Part shown: piece by piece, positions 1-8,997 of the stretch | Layout: each line of letters opens with the position of its first letter | Position numbering within the stretch: position 1 is the first letter of the stretch | Assembly (NCBI GenBank): GCA_038501625.1 | Contig: JAZAYU010000941.1 | Coordinates: 54,750-118,749, forward strand | Direction: 5' to 3' | Length of the DNA stretch: 64,000 nucleotides | From: Corbicula japonica | Taxonomy: Eukaryota; Mollusca; Bivalvia; Venerida; Cyrenidae | Position numbers and translations under genes: made by a program | Notes under the pieces: model-generated | Databases searched by the model: none | What the model saw: the letters and a program-made list of their open reading frames with translations, nothing else | Told to the model about the DNA's origin: nothing

Positions 1-743
1 ATATTGTCAGTATCATTTTGATCATGTGGGCATTTGAACTATTTTTGTTTTGCGATGCTTCGTTTTTGTGTTTGATCCTAAATAGAATTTTAGGGATTTT
101 CCAGCTTTATTTTTCTTTACTGTTCTAAATTGTCTTAACACTTTTGTCTTTTCCAAATTGGGAAATTCTTCACTTTTTAAAAATTAAATCTATGTGATTT
201 CACTGTTAAATGTTTCTAAGATCGCCATTAGGGTATGCCAAAGAATTTTGAAGTTATCTTAAGAAATTCAAAATAAAATGGTTGTATGGCAAAGTTTTTA
301 CTACAGACGTAATGTTGATCCAAAAAGGTCCAACTTCAGAGAAAAAATATGATATTATTGAAATGATTTCATTCTAAAATATATCTTAGGTAGCATAAGG
401 TAGCTATTGTGTTGCAACGTCAGTTTTTCATCAGATCTCGTGGTAACCGCAGAACCCGGCTTACTTGAACACCCCCGTGGGCGCAATAATACAGTTAAAA
501 ATGCGTGTCGCCGTATGATATGTCTTTTTGATTTCCAGCTGGCAAGGCGACAGTCTAAAAAACAATTTTCACAAGACAACAACGGCGTTCCATACTAATG
601 TCCTTATTACACGCCTCGTTTTGGAGTGTCTGGTTTTTAACGAAATGTCTTCAGACGTACTAATCGCCTTTGCGAAATCAGAGCGTCTGAATAATTGAGA
701 CTAACGCATAACATTATTTCTATACCCTGTAGAAAATACAACA
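1..743. other. Non-coding flank, no gene recognised
   Basis: AT-rich sequence. Only short overlapping open frames on both strands around 355-598, with no recognisable domain and no splice context. I see nothing supportable here. Confidence 0.5.
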
Positions 744-887
744 TGTCACGGTACGAATCTAGTCACTATCTGGGGAGAAGATGTGTATGCGGACGGATAG
801 CTCGGTCGGGAGAGCACTCGCCCTGTAAGCGAGGGGTCCCGGGTTCGAGTCCCGGTCTGGCTGCACATTATTTCTCACCCTGTGACA
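744..887 (+). repeat. 5' LTR of the TRIM
   Basis: 144 bp, TG...CA bounded, followed after two bases by the primer-binding site. Contains a complete tRNA-like module at 791-865. Confidence 0.85.
791..865 (+). tRNA. tRNA-like cloverleaf inside the 5' LTR (Thr UGU-like)
   Basis: All four arms fold. Acceptor GGACGGA (791-797) pairs with TCTGGCT (856-862) with one mismatch and two G-U pairs. D stem is GCTC/GAGC. Anticodon stem CTCGC/GCGAG closes the 7-nt loop CCTGTAA, which puts UGU at the anticodon, with C instead of the near-universal U33. T arm is CCGGG/CCCGG around TTCGAGT. The B box GGTTCGAGTCC is a consensus match and the A box is near consensus. There is no intron. It sits wholly inside an LTR, so it is more likely an internal Pol III promoter module than a functional tRNA. 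Confidence 0.55.
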
Positions 888-889
888 TT

Positions 890-907
890 TGGCGCCCAAC
901 GTGGGGC
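890..907 (+). other. Primer-binding site, tRNA-Lys(1,2) type
   Basis: TGGCGCCCAACGTGGGGC is complementary to the 3' end (with CCA) of tRNA-Lys(1,2), the primer used by several retroviruses and LTR elements. It lies two bases downstream of the first LTR, as expected for the start of minus-strand DNA synthesis. Confidence 0.9.
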
Positions 908-1007
908 AGTGATAGCTAGCAGGTTCGGCCACCAGCCTGTAATAGCAAATTAAATACACATAACTCTCTGGAATTCGAGCACGAATTTCCAAATTTGAGG
1001 GGGTGTA

Positions 1008-1151
1008 TGTCACGGTACGAATCTAGTCACTATCTAGGGAGAAGATGTGTATGCGGACGGATAGCTCGTTCGGGAGAGCACTCGCCCTGTAAGCGAGGGG
1101 TCCCGGGTTCGAGTCCCGGTCTGGCTGCACATTATTTCTCACCCTGTGACA
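1008..1151 (+). repeat. 3' LTR of the TRIM
   Basis: 142 of 144 bases match the 5' LTR. It follows the purine-rich tract at 997-1003. Confidence 0.85.
1055..1129 (+). tRNA. tRNA-like cloverleaf inside the 3' LTR
   Basis: Same module as in the 5' LTR, with one change in the D loop (G to T at 1069). B box and T arm are unchanged. Confidence 0.5.
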
Positions 1152-1230
1152 CCGCCAACACTGGCCACCAATGTCGTAGAGGGGGTTCTACATATTACGA
1201 TGTCGAGCCCAAAATAAGTCGCTCAGCCTT

Positions 1231-1319
1231 TAAAAGCATGAAACACTCAAATTGGGAATGATAAAAAACAAGTCTGTCTGGCGTTAACCTTCCTTCAATG
1301 ACTTTCAAAATTAGAGTGC
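1231..1319. repeat. 89-bp direct repeat, copy 1
   Basis: Matches 1411-1499 at all but about three positions, offset exactly 180 bp. It lies between the TRIM and the ISL2EU-type element. No coding potential seen. Confidence 0.8.
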
Positions 1320-1410
1320 CACATCAAAAATAACAGCCACAGCGTCAACAAAATGAAAGGAGATGATATATAAATGATCAGTGAATAATGACAATTCATC
1401 AAATTACCTG

Positions 1411-1499
1411 TAAAAGCATGAAACACTCAAATTGGGAATGATAAAAAACAAGTCTGTCTGGCGTGAACCTTCCTTCAATGACTTTCAAAATAAGAGTGC
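1411..1499. repeat. 89-bp direct repeat, copy 2
   Basis: Near-identical partner of 1231-1319. The two copies bracket a unique 91-bp segment, consistent with a local duplication just outside the DNA transposon. Confidence 0.8.
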
Positions 1500-1566
1500 G
1501 CATGCGTGCTATTGAATTGCGGGAAAGTTAAAAAACTGAACGAGGCCCGGCATGCAGGTATTAGAA

Positions 1567-1638
1567 TAGTTGTAATCCGGAACTCGGCAGTTTTGGGTTT
1601 TTCCGATATCGATATCACGTGACCCGGTACAAACAAAG
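1567..1638 (+). repeat. Left terminal inverted repeat of the ISL2EU-type element
   Basis: Reverse-complement match to 7630-7700 in three conserved blocks. The innermost, ACGTGACCCGGTACAAACAA, is perfect in both ends. Confidence 0.8.
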
Positions 1639-1698
1639 TCAGCTGAGCGCCATTTTTTTAAAAGCGTTCAATATAATAAAACGTCGAATATTGTAATA

Positions 1699-1905
1699 AT
1701 GCCTACTAAACGATGTTCCTGGGGTACGTGCAATAGCGACAGTAGGTACAAAGACAAGGACTACATGCAGAATGTGTCTTTTTACCAGTTTCCGAAGACT
1801 ACAGTGGATCTAGAACGATGTCGACTTTGGATCAAGCAGTGCGGTCGTCCTCACAGTGACCTGTCAGTTGAAAAATTCAGGCCTCGTCACTTTGTTTGCT
1901 CTAAG
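1699..1905 (+). CDS. Transposase exon 1 (THAP finger N-terminal part)
   Basis: 69 codons, phase 0 end at AAG|GTTAGG. Carries zinc ligands C6, C11 and C67 and the FPK motif typical of THAP fingers. Confidence 0.85.
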
Positions 1906-3833
1906 GTTAGGGAGTGTTGTGATTATTTGAACTAAAATTGATTGAAAATTTTGCAGTTCCGAACTCTCCCTCTATCTGCTCCCCCCCCCCCCCCCTGCTC
2001 CCCCTCCTCCCCCCCTTTGCAGTACCGAACTCTCCCTCTATCTGTCTTTCCCCCCCCCTTCTCTCTCCAGTAATGTATAAATTCTTTTTTTAATGGAAAC
2101 TCTATACTCACTCTACAGTACATGTAAACATTTTACTGTACAGTACGCTTCCAGATTTCATTATTTTTAGGTTGAAACAACCAAAGCAACCACCGAGAAG
2201 CATTGTTGTTTGTTTGATTGTTTCATAGAGGTCTATAATTGTTTTAGCACTGTACATGCTGTATGTATTTGTCAGTACAGTACTCTCCGTAGACTAACAA
2301 TGACATCAGCGATTTGGTGATATACATGTTAACTGGTCTCTACAGTACATACTTAGCAGAGTTGAAATTGAACACTTAGCAAATGTGTAGACTACTTTTG
2401 CAAAAACAGAATAACAACCAATTGGATAATACAATTAAAATATTTTAACTATAGATCTACATGTAAATCTATTTATAAACACTAAGCCAATCTGTACACT
2501 GTGACTATACAGCTGTGAACATTTTGTATAGAGTATTTTATGTGCATTTAATATAAATCCTTTGTTTCATTTTGTGTTTTTGCAGCACTTTCTGGAAGGA
2601 TGTAAAGATCCAGTGGCAGCAGCATACTCCTCAGTTACAAGTACGCCCAAGTCCAGGCCTTACAAGAAGAGAAGAGCTGAGTCCACACTAGCGGCCTTCC
2701 AACCACCAGTGAAACAGCTCTATGTTGACCAGCTAGACCCAGATTCAACACCTGCTATACCTGCTGAAAGCTTTGTTCAGTCTGACTGTACCACTAACTT
2801 GCCTGTTTTCCATGATATATTTGACATCAAGGACTTTTCTCATCCTACTGAACCAACTTCCAACATTTTATCCCCTGAATCAATTGACAATCTAACTAAC
2901 TGTGTTAAAAGTCAAAAGCAAAGGTTCATACATAAAGTAACAGAAACTGATAAAGATTGTTTCTATTATGTCGGTGTTCCTACTATACAGTTATTATATT
3001 ATTTGTTTTCATGGATTGAACCAGCGGCACAAAAGATAAAGCTATGGGATGGAAAAAGAAGACATTTACCTGGCAGGAAGGGAGGAAAGCAACTTAGAAA
3101 AATGTCGCTCATTGAAGAAATGGTTCTTACACTAGTTAAAATAAGAAGAGGTTATGGCAACAAACATCTTTCCTATTTGTTTGATATTTCAGAGAGTCAT
3201 GTTTGCAGGATTTTTCTAGCTTGGGTCAATCTTCTTAGTCAATGTTTAAGTCAACTGATTATTTGGCCTTCTAGAGACATTGTCAAGTCAAATTTACCTG
3301 ACAGTTTTTCCAATTACCCTAGAACCCGTGCCATAATTGATTGTACTGAATATTTTGTTCAAAAACCTTTGCGTCCTTCAGCTCAGAAAGCAACATGGTC
3401 TACATATAAACACTCTAATACCTTAAAACAATTAATTGCTATAACACCATGTGGTACTATTTCTTTTTTATCAGATGTTTATAGTGGTTCTATTTCAGAT
3501 GCAGCTATTGTTAAAGAATTTAAATTTGTTGATTTGGTTGAAGAGAATGATGATATTATGGCTGACAGAGGTTTTAATATTCGACATCTTTTACTTCCAA
3601 AAAAGGCCACATTGAATATACCTGCTTTTACACATGGTAAAGTTCTTAGTTCCAAAGCTTTAAAAAGATCTAGAAGCATAGCCAGAGTCAGAATTCATGT
3701 GGAAAGAGCAATTTGTAGGATGAAAAGTTTTAAAGTTCTATCTGGTATTATTCCATTGAAGTTTAGACACATTTTGTTTCAAATCACCAAAATTGTAGCA
3801 GTTTTGTGCAATTTTCAACCAAGTCTTGCATAA
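1699..3833 (+). CDS. THAP-domain DDE transposase (two exons)
   Basis: Coding exons are 1699-1905 and 2586-3833, giving 484 aa. Exon 1 ends AAG|GTTAGG and exon 2 follows TTTTTGCAG; both are in phase 0, and splicing completes a THAP zinc finger. C2CH ligands are C6, C11, C67 and H70, with C67-S-K-H70 spanning the junction. A catalytic DDE_Tnp_4-type domain follows: first Asp in IIDCTE (about D321), second in ADRGF (about D396), Glu in HVERAI (about E442). The THAP domain should bind the element's ends and the DDE domain should cut and join DNA. The frame is uninterrupted and 484 aa is a normal length. The start is the ATG just before the THAP consensus. It converges with the nuclease gene on the other strand. 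Whether it is expressed cannot be told from sequence. Confidence 0.85.
1952..2071. repeat. Poly-C tract and duplicated acceptor-like motif in the transposase intron
   Basis: A run of C from about 1981, other C-rich runs, and two copies of TTGCAGT(T/A)CCGAACTCTC (about 1952 and 2018). A further CTCTCCAG lies at about 2064-2071. These look like extra 3' splice sites inside the intron at 1906-2585. Homopolymer lengths here are likely to be unreliable in the assembly. Confidence 0.6.
2586..3833 (+). CDS. Transposase exon 2 (zinc-ligand His plus DDE domain)
   Basis: Starts CAC (H70, fourth THAP ligand) after TTTTTGCAG and runs 415 codons to a stop. Contains all three catalytic acidic residues. 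Confidence 0.85.
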   Translation, partial: HFLEGCKDPVAAAYSSVTSTPKSRPYKKRRAESTLAAFQPPVKQLYVDQLDPDSTPAIPAESFVQSDCTTNLPVFHDIFDIKDFSHPTEPTSNILSPESIDNLTNCVKSQKQRFIHKVTETDKDCFYYVGVPTIQLLYYLFSWIEPAAQKIKLWDGKRRHLPGRKGGKQLRKMSLIEEMVLTLVKIRRGYGNKHLSYLFDISESHVCRIFLAWVNLLSQCLSQLIIWPSRDIVKSNLPDSFSNYPRTRAIIDCTEYFVQKPLRPSAQKATWSTYKHSNTLKQLIAITPCGTISFLSDVYSGSISDAAIVKEFKFVDLVEENDDIMADRGFNIRHLLLPKKATLNIPAFTHGKVLSSKALKRSRSIARVRIHVERAICRMKSFKVLSGIIPLKFRHILFQITKIVAVLCNFQPSLA

Positions 3834-4744
3834 TTTATACATATATTGTTATGCATTTTAAGTTGTATGTTTACAACATACATATGATGTATGTTATGCT
3901 CTGTAATTTCCCACTACCACATTTTACTATATGGATGCAAGTATTATTAATAGTGAATTCAAATCAGATATTTGCTTGTCAACCTAGTTTTGAACACTAC
4001 ATGTGTTTCTTTATGCTCATATGTTTTTAGGTTCATGCTGGGGATTATTTTCACTCCTACACCACCAAGTGTAGAGTTTTTTAAAATCTTAACATGTCTA
4101 CAAAGAGGCTTATTAGATGCATTTTAAAATGTACATTGAATATTTTATATTCTATATTTTAGATTTTGTCACAGCCAAGTGTTACAAATACTGAGTGGAA
4201 CTGTCAAATAAAAACAGACACAGTATATCTTGTTTTGGCTCTTTATATCAGCAGTAGAGAACACTTTAGCAATGTGCAGATACTGTAACCTACAACTATG
4301 CATAAAGAATATGGTATAACAGTTGTTCAAACATTTAGCCATTTGTTAAGCTAACAATGGTTAAATTTCAAGGTTAAAAATATGCACACACAGCTGATAA
4401 TTGACCATTTCTCTTGAGTGGGAATATTAGATTTTGTAGGCATTTATCAAGTAAGCGTTTAAATTTTGATAAAATCAAGTATATATAAAAAATTGACTCA
4501 ATTTAATGATACCTAAACAACTGGTTAACTTTTGAACAACTGTGTATATGCTTAAAATAGACCTCATTATTTTACAACCCTGTTCTTGTATATGCAAGAA
4601 TTGCTTAATAACAAGAGCATAATACTATAACAACATTCCAGTTATAAGGAGTATTTTTCCCAATATTCAAAAGAAGAACTGAACATATACTTAACCCATA
4701 ATTTGGATAAAATAGCTTTGTAATACCCGCAACAGACAAAGCAC

Positions 4745-5690
4745 TTACAGAATAGACTTCTTTAACTCTGAAAAATAGTAATCTCTATAGAACGAGAACA
4801 GCTTACTTCTGACAGAGAACCAAAACTCTTTATCAAAATCCACATTAACAGTAGCTATTCCCTTATGTGTGTACAACACAAGATATGACTTGTTGATACC
4901 AGTCAATGCCATCTGACCTTGGATTTGGTAATAATATTTGTGAGTGTGTTTTAGAACCAACTGACCATCTTTCTCTTCACAAATACCTGAAAGCTTCAAT
5001 GCATTCTTGGGGTGGAAGCATTTGTATTTAAATGAACACTTAATTTCCACAAGAAACTTCCCACATATAGAACAATTTACAATGCCATCTGGTGAACAAG
5101 CTATACCAGGGAAGGAACTGTCTTGATACATTACAAGACCAGGTACATCAACACTACATTGTCTGTGTCTAAATCTATGTCCTTTCATAAACATGGTTAT
5201 AGCTTTGGGTTCATACTTTCTTCCAAATGAGACAGCAGGAGGTAAACAAGATTCATTTAAACTTGGTTTCATCAAACTTTGTGCTGTTTTATCACCATTG
5301 GTAGAACAACATATCTGTTGAAAATTCGACGCTGTTAATAGACCCTTTCTTAGGACATGCCAGTTGTTGTTCTTGCTTTGTTCTTTAGTTATTGCCTCTA
5401 TTTCTGTGCATTCTTCTGGTGTGTATGCCAGATGGTAGTGCAGGAAGATTGTGGAACAAGAACATGTGTCAACAATACATTTATGAGATTTAACAAATGA
5501 TGCCAACTTTTCCATAGGCGGTGTTACTGTCAATGGAGGTGTACTTATACTGTCAGTTCTAGAATGGAACACAGATTTCAGTAGACAAGCCTTGGGACAC
5601 AATGCCTGTAGTTGGTTGAAGAAGATATTAGGATCTGGTATTGCAGCATCATCTGGTAAGGGACAGTAGTTTGGCTTTGGTGACTGGAGA
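4745..5690 (-). CDS. Nuclease-protein exon 4 (YqaJ-like nuclease domain)
   Basis: Follows TTATTTTCAG. An intact 315-codon run to the stop, with the YqaJ/PD-(D/E)XK catalytic set. Convergent with the transposase, leaving a 0.9-kb non-coding gap (3834-4744) between the two stops. Confidence 0.8.
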
Positions 5691-5962
5691 CTGAAAATAA
5701 ACCAAAACTTGGTTTCTGTAAAACTGGCAAATTGGTTTCAACTAATTTAGGTATATTTCTATTTACTGGGAAAAACAAATTTCATAGAAGTGATAAATTT
5801 TTTATAGAAAATACAGAATGTGAGCAGAGCTGCAAAAAACACTTTAAAGATCTTTTGATAACACATGAACTGTTCGTTTCTCTGTGTGATGAAAAGATAA
5901 CCGAAACTATCTACCTAATATATGATGATTTTTGTTTAAATGTAAGTGGAACTTGGAGTTAC

Positions 5963-6147
5963 CTTGAGGATGTAAGAACTGAGGTATCTAGTTGTGTAGC
6001 TGGGATAGGTTGAGATACTTTGTCTGCCTCACAAGCTCTTCTCCTCCATTTACAGGGCTTAGAAGTACAACTGATCTTTCCCTCATCTTGGGTAAAATCT
6101 AGAGCTTCAAAAATGTAGCCACAACATGTCTGCAACATCCATCTATC
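5963..6147 (-). CDS. Nuclease-protein exon 3 (second half of SWIM finger; carries the frameshift)
   Basis: Opens with IDGCCRHV (remaining zinc ligands), then loses frame at 6109-6113. The downstream frame EALDFTQDEGK... is the expected continuation and splices in phase to exon 4 at AAG|GTAACT. Confidence 0.75.
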
Positions 6148-6450
6148 CTGAAATATATGGTAAACACTAAGTGTTGGAAACAGTATTTTAATAATTTAAC
6201 ATACTTTTCTGCAAAACAGCATTTCTGTATAAATAAAATAAAATAAACTCTGATTAAATGATCTCCTGGAAGCAGAAAACAAACCCAAAGAGTGACAATA
6301 GCAAATGAGACTGTTCATTGGCAGTAATGAATATATGAACAGCCACGGCCCCTTAAACTACAGAACAGACCTAATAGATTAAGTACAATAATTATGAATA
6401 TTATATCAAATGTCAAAAGATCAAGAGATGGTAGTGTTATATTCACTTAC

Positions 6451-6589
6451 CCTCCTTTACAAGTACAGTAGGCTGAATGAATACATCCTGAAGAGCCCAG
6501 TATAAGCCAGCACTGATAGTATTTCAGGTTGGTGATAGGGTCTTTGTCTTTAGTTCTTGGCTTTACCTTGGCCAACAGGGCTACACAAT
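6451..6589 (-). CDS. Nuclease-protein exon 2 (first half of SWIM finger)
   Basis: Follows ATTTTAG and ends GGAGG|GTAAGTG. Encodes KVKPRTKDKDPIT... and ends at CTCKGG, the first two zinc ligands. Confidence 0.8.
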
Positions 6590-7146
6590 CTAAAATAAAA
6601 CAATGTATACTTTAAATGCAATCTAAAGATTAAAAAAAACATTTGAAATAAAATCCTGTTATGGTGCCATGTATCTAAAATAAATACGGAATGCTGAAAA
6701 ATAGTGACATACAGATGGGGTCTACTGAACATATATATGAAGCATAATCTATATCAGTTCTATATGCCATCTATATATCTACATAGATATTGTATTTGAT
6801 TTAGGATATAACTGAAACAGAGATTGTGGGCTGACAATAAGGGAAACATGACATACCAATAAGTCTGGCTTTTTTACAATGTTAAAGAGGGCATTAAAAC
6901 AAAAACAAAAATACTGTTTTGGATATGACAATACAAGTAATACTTAAGGGTATACTGATGCTTTTAACCTGCTTATTTTCTTACACGGATGTATAAGTGC
7001 GTGGACATTTATACAATGCTGTTATACCGAATATATAAGCAGTATAACAGAACGTTAATTCATTTTTTTACAGTACTTTATAGAGACAACTTAGTAGCTA
7101 GTATTGATGGCATATATTTTTAATATCTACGGTAGAGAAAACGTAC

Positions 7147-7552
7147 CCTGTGTATCATAAGCTGCTGATTTGAGACTGACAACATATCCATCCTTAAACA
7201 TAGTGTAGCCCTCCAGCTTGTGGTATTCTCGTAGCGTGTCATGGGAATATCCTTCATGGCCAAGAAGAAAATTGTACATGTCAAATATTGACAGGGTGGG
7301 GGTTCTGGACAGATCTTCTGTGGCTACTAGAAGCTGAGGATTGACCAAGGTCTGCCCATTCAAACACAATTTGGCTCGCAACACCTCCTCTCTATCCTCC
7401 ACTAAGCCATCTGGGTCGATCTCAATATTAACCTCAGCTGCACACTTACATAGTTCAATCAGTTCTACCTTTTTAGAGTTAGAAAACGTAACACCACGCT
7501 CCTTTAAATACTTCTGCAACTCTTTCACAGATTTACTTTGAAAAGTATCCAT
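7147..7552 (-). CDS. Nuclease-protein exon 1 (SAP motif)
   Basis: Begins at ATG 7550-7552. The first 40 residues have the helix-turn-helix pattern of a SAP motif (LKERGVTFSNSKKVELIELC). Ends CAGG|GTACGT in phase 1. Confidence 0.8.
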
Positions 7553-7629
7553 GATTGCATCATTAAAATGTAAACAACACGTTCAAATATTTACAGTGAG
7601 TGTAGTTATGGACGCGCTTTGTTTGTATC

Positions 7630-7700
7630 CTTTGTTTGTACCGGGTCACGTGACAATGTACTTGGAAAAACCCAGATTGAACGAGTTCCGGAGTAACTAG
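7630..7700 (-). repeat. Right terminal inverted repeat of the ISL2EU-type element
   Basis: Inverted match to 1567-1638. Confidence 0.8.
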
Positions 7701-8439
7701 TATAAGATGAATGATTGATGGTAATGACATGTATGGGTATATAGGCTGTTATACGAAAATATATCAATAAATCAAACACGAAACAGACAATAACGGTAAA
7801 CAAACTATGGTGGACAATACGAGACACTACATAAATGAAATAATACAAATGGTACGAAGTAGCCCTGTGACATACACATTTATGTTTACAAATTAACATG
7901 TCGTTATTGAAAAGCTCAAATTCTGATTTGATGTAACTACAATGTTCAAATATTGTTTCATCAACATTTAGAAGACTTTTCTTGCAAACAGGAGGAACGG
8001 AATAGCATTCTCAAGCTTTAGACGGGCGGCTTTGTTTAAAGTGCAGAACAGGTGGCATAGTCAAAATTATCCGTTTTGGACCGTGAGTCACTGTTAACCG
8101 GTGTTCAGGCTAAGATCGCAAGTTTGGTCGATTATAATATGTCGGTCATCAGGATGACCGACAATCATCAGGATGACCGACAAAAACGTTTCTCTAAAGA
8201 ACTCGTCCAGGATCATTACGACCACAACGTTGTGTTATGTGTCACAATGTTACTCCTTCTTGGTGTCGGTACGTAGAAAAAGAGGATTTTAGTTACACAA
8301 AATTATTAAGGCTTAACTTTAAATGAAAAGTTTGCTGCAGAATATTACAAAAATAGGACCTTGTATAAATTGTCGAAATGTTTAAAAGAAAAGGTCGGTA
8401 ATTTCAGAAATAGGTCTAGTTTGACTTTCATACACATTT
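7701..8439. other. Intergenic, no gene
   Basis: No supported exon. At about 8140-8186, an 18-bp motif CATCAGGATGACCGACAA occurs twice in tandem and pairs with an upstream GTCGGTCAT as a short hairpin. Confidence 0.4.
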
Positions 8440-8997
8440 GTTAAGGTATCGCAAACATTGCAAATGAGGAAAACAGGCTAAAATTTCAAAAATGAATTTT
8501 GGGGGAAATACTTATTGCCAACTAGATTTTAGTAAATAAATGTTTTTAGCTATGGATGTAGTAAATGTCAAAATAATGTTAGGGCTTTCAAGAAATTCAA
8601 GGAAATCTTACTTCCTGGTTAAAAGTGAAAGTGATTCTACTTTCACTTTGAACCAGGAAGTAAGGTTTTTCTTGAATTTTTTGAAAACCCTAACATCATT
8701 TTGACGAATTGGCACTAAACATTGTAGACCAGCATATACTTATTTCAGGTATGAGTTGCTTTGGTATATTATTCATGAATTTCAGAGTTCTCATGCGAAC
8801 GGTTTTGGTTTTGTTTTAGTAAGTGCTTGGTAATTAGAACACGAATTAGATTAAATTGAGCTTGCAAACATTTACTACATCCATAGCTAAAAACATTTAT
8901 TTACTAAAATCTAGTTGGCAATAAGTATTTCCCCCAAAATTCATTTTTTGAAATTTTAGCTAGTTTTCGCCATTGGCAATGTTTGCGATACCTTAAC
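8440..8997. mobile_element. Nested-hairpin (foldback) non-autonomous DNA element
   Basis: Outer arms 8440-8567 and 8869-8997 are about 128-bp inverted repeats beginning GTTAAGGTATCGCAAACATT, with a few mismatches. An independent inner hairpin (about 8570-8634 against 8637-8704) has arms containing ACTTCCTGGTT and AACCAGGAAGT and a loop of a few bases. No coding capacity. Flanks give no clear target duplication. Confidence 0.75.

Larger units (their letters stand above)
744..1151 (+). mobile_element. TRIM (terminal-repeat retrotransposon in miniature) with tRNA-like LTRs
   Basis: Two direct repeats of 144 bp (744-887 and 1008-1151) differ at only two positions (772/1036 and 805/1069). Each begins TGTCAC and ends GTGACA, the TG...CA form of an LTR with inverted ends. 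Two bases after the first LTR lies TGGCGCCCAACGTGGGGC (890-907), the standard 18-nt primer-binding site for tRNA-Lys(1,2). A purine-rich GAGGGGG stretch (997-1003) lies just before the second LTR and is a plausible polypurine tract. The internal region is only 120 bp and codes for nothing, so the element must be mobilised in trans. An immediately abutting target-site duplication is not evident: CAACA at 739-743 recurs at 1156-1160, four bases from the LTR end. The two-base LTR divergence suggests a recent insertion. Confidence 0.85.
4745..7552 (-). pseudogene. SAP/SWIM/YqaJ-nuclease second protein of the ISL2EU-type element, one frameshift
   Basis: Four exons on the minus strand: 7147-7552, 6451-6589, 5963-6147 and 4745-5690, all with GT/AG borders and compatible phases. 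Exon 1 encodes an N-terminal SAP DNA-binding motif (about residues 6-40). Exons 2-3 encode a SWIM-type zinc finger (CTC in exon 2, CCRH in exon 3). Exon 4 encodes a YqaJ/lambda-exonuclease-like fold with RKYEPKA, ACSPDG, LVEIKC and YYQIQGQM, so the metal-binding acidic residues and Lys are all present. Total coding length is 1676 nt, one short of a multiple of three. The break lies at the five-A run 6109-6113 in exon 3, where the frame hits a stop just after the zinc finger and then resumes one base out. This may be a real loss or a homopolymer error. Confidence 0.8.
1567..7700. mobile_element. ISL2EU-type (PIF/Harbinger-related) DNA transposon, nearly complete
   Basis: The element has imperfect terminal inverted repeats of about 70 bp (about 1567-1638 and 7630-7700). 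Both share, in the same order, CCGGAACTCG, TGGGTTTTTCC and ACGTGACCCGGTACAAACAA, with divergent spacers between. Inside are two convergent genes: a THAP plus DDE_Tnp_4-type transposase on the plus strand, and a SAP/SWIM/YqaJ-nuclease protein on the minus strand. A THAP transposase plus a YqaJ second protein is the known signature of ISL2EU elements. Exact termini and the expected 2-bp target duplication could not be fixed by eye. The transposase frame is intact; the second gene has one frameshift. Confidence 0.85.

Noticed and set aside
791..865. Ordinary functional tRNA gene
   Set aside because: It folds well, but it lies inside both LTRs of a TRIM, has C at position 33 and an acceptor mismatch; better explained as part of the element.
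739..1160. CAACA as the TRIM's target-site duplication
   Set aside because: The right-hand copy is four bases away from the LTR end, so it may be chance.
5732..6013. Plus-strand 93-aa open frame as a third transposon gene
   Set aside because: It overlaps exon 3 and an intron of the minus-strand nuclease gene, whose frame and splice sites are convincing.
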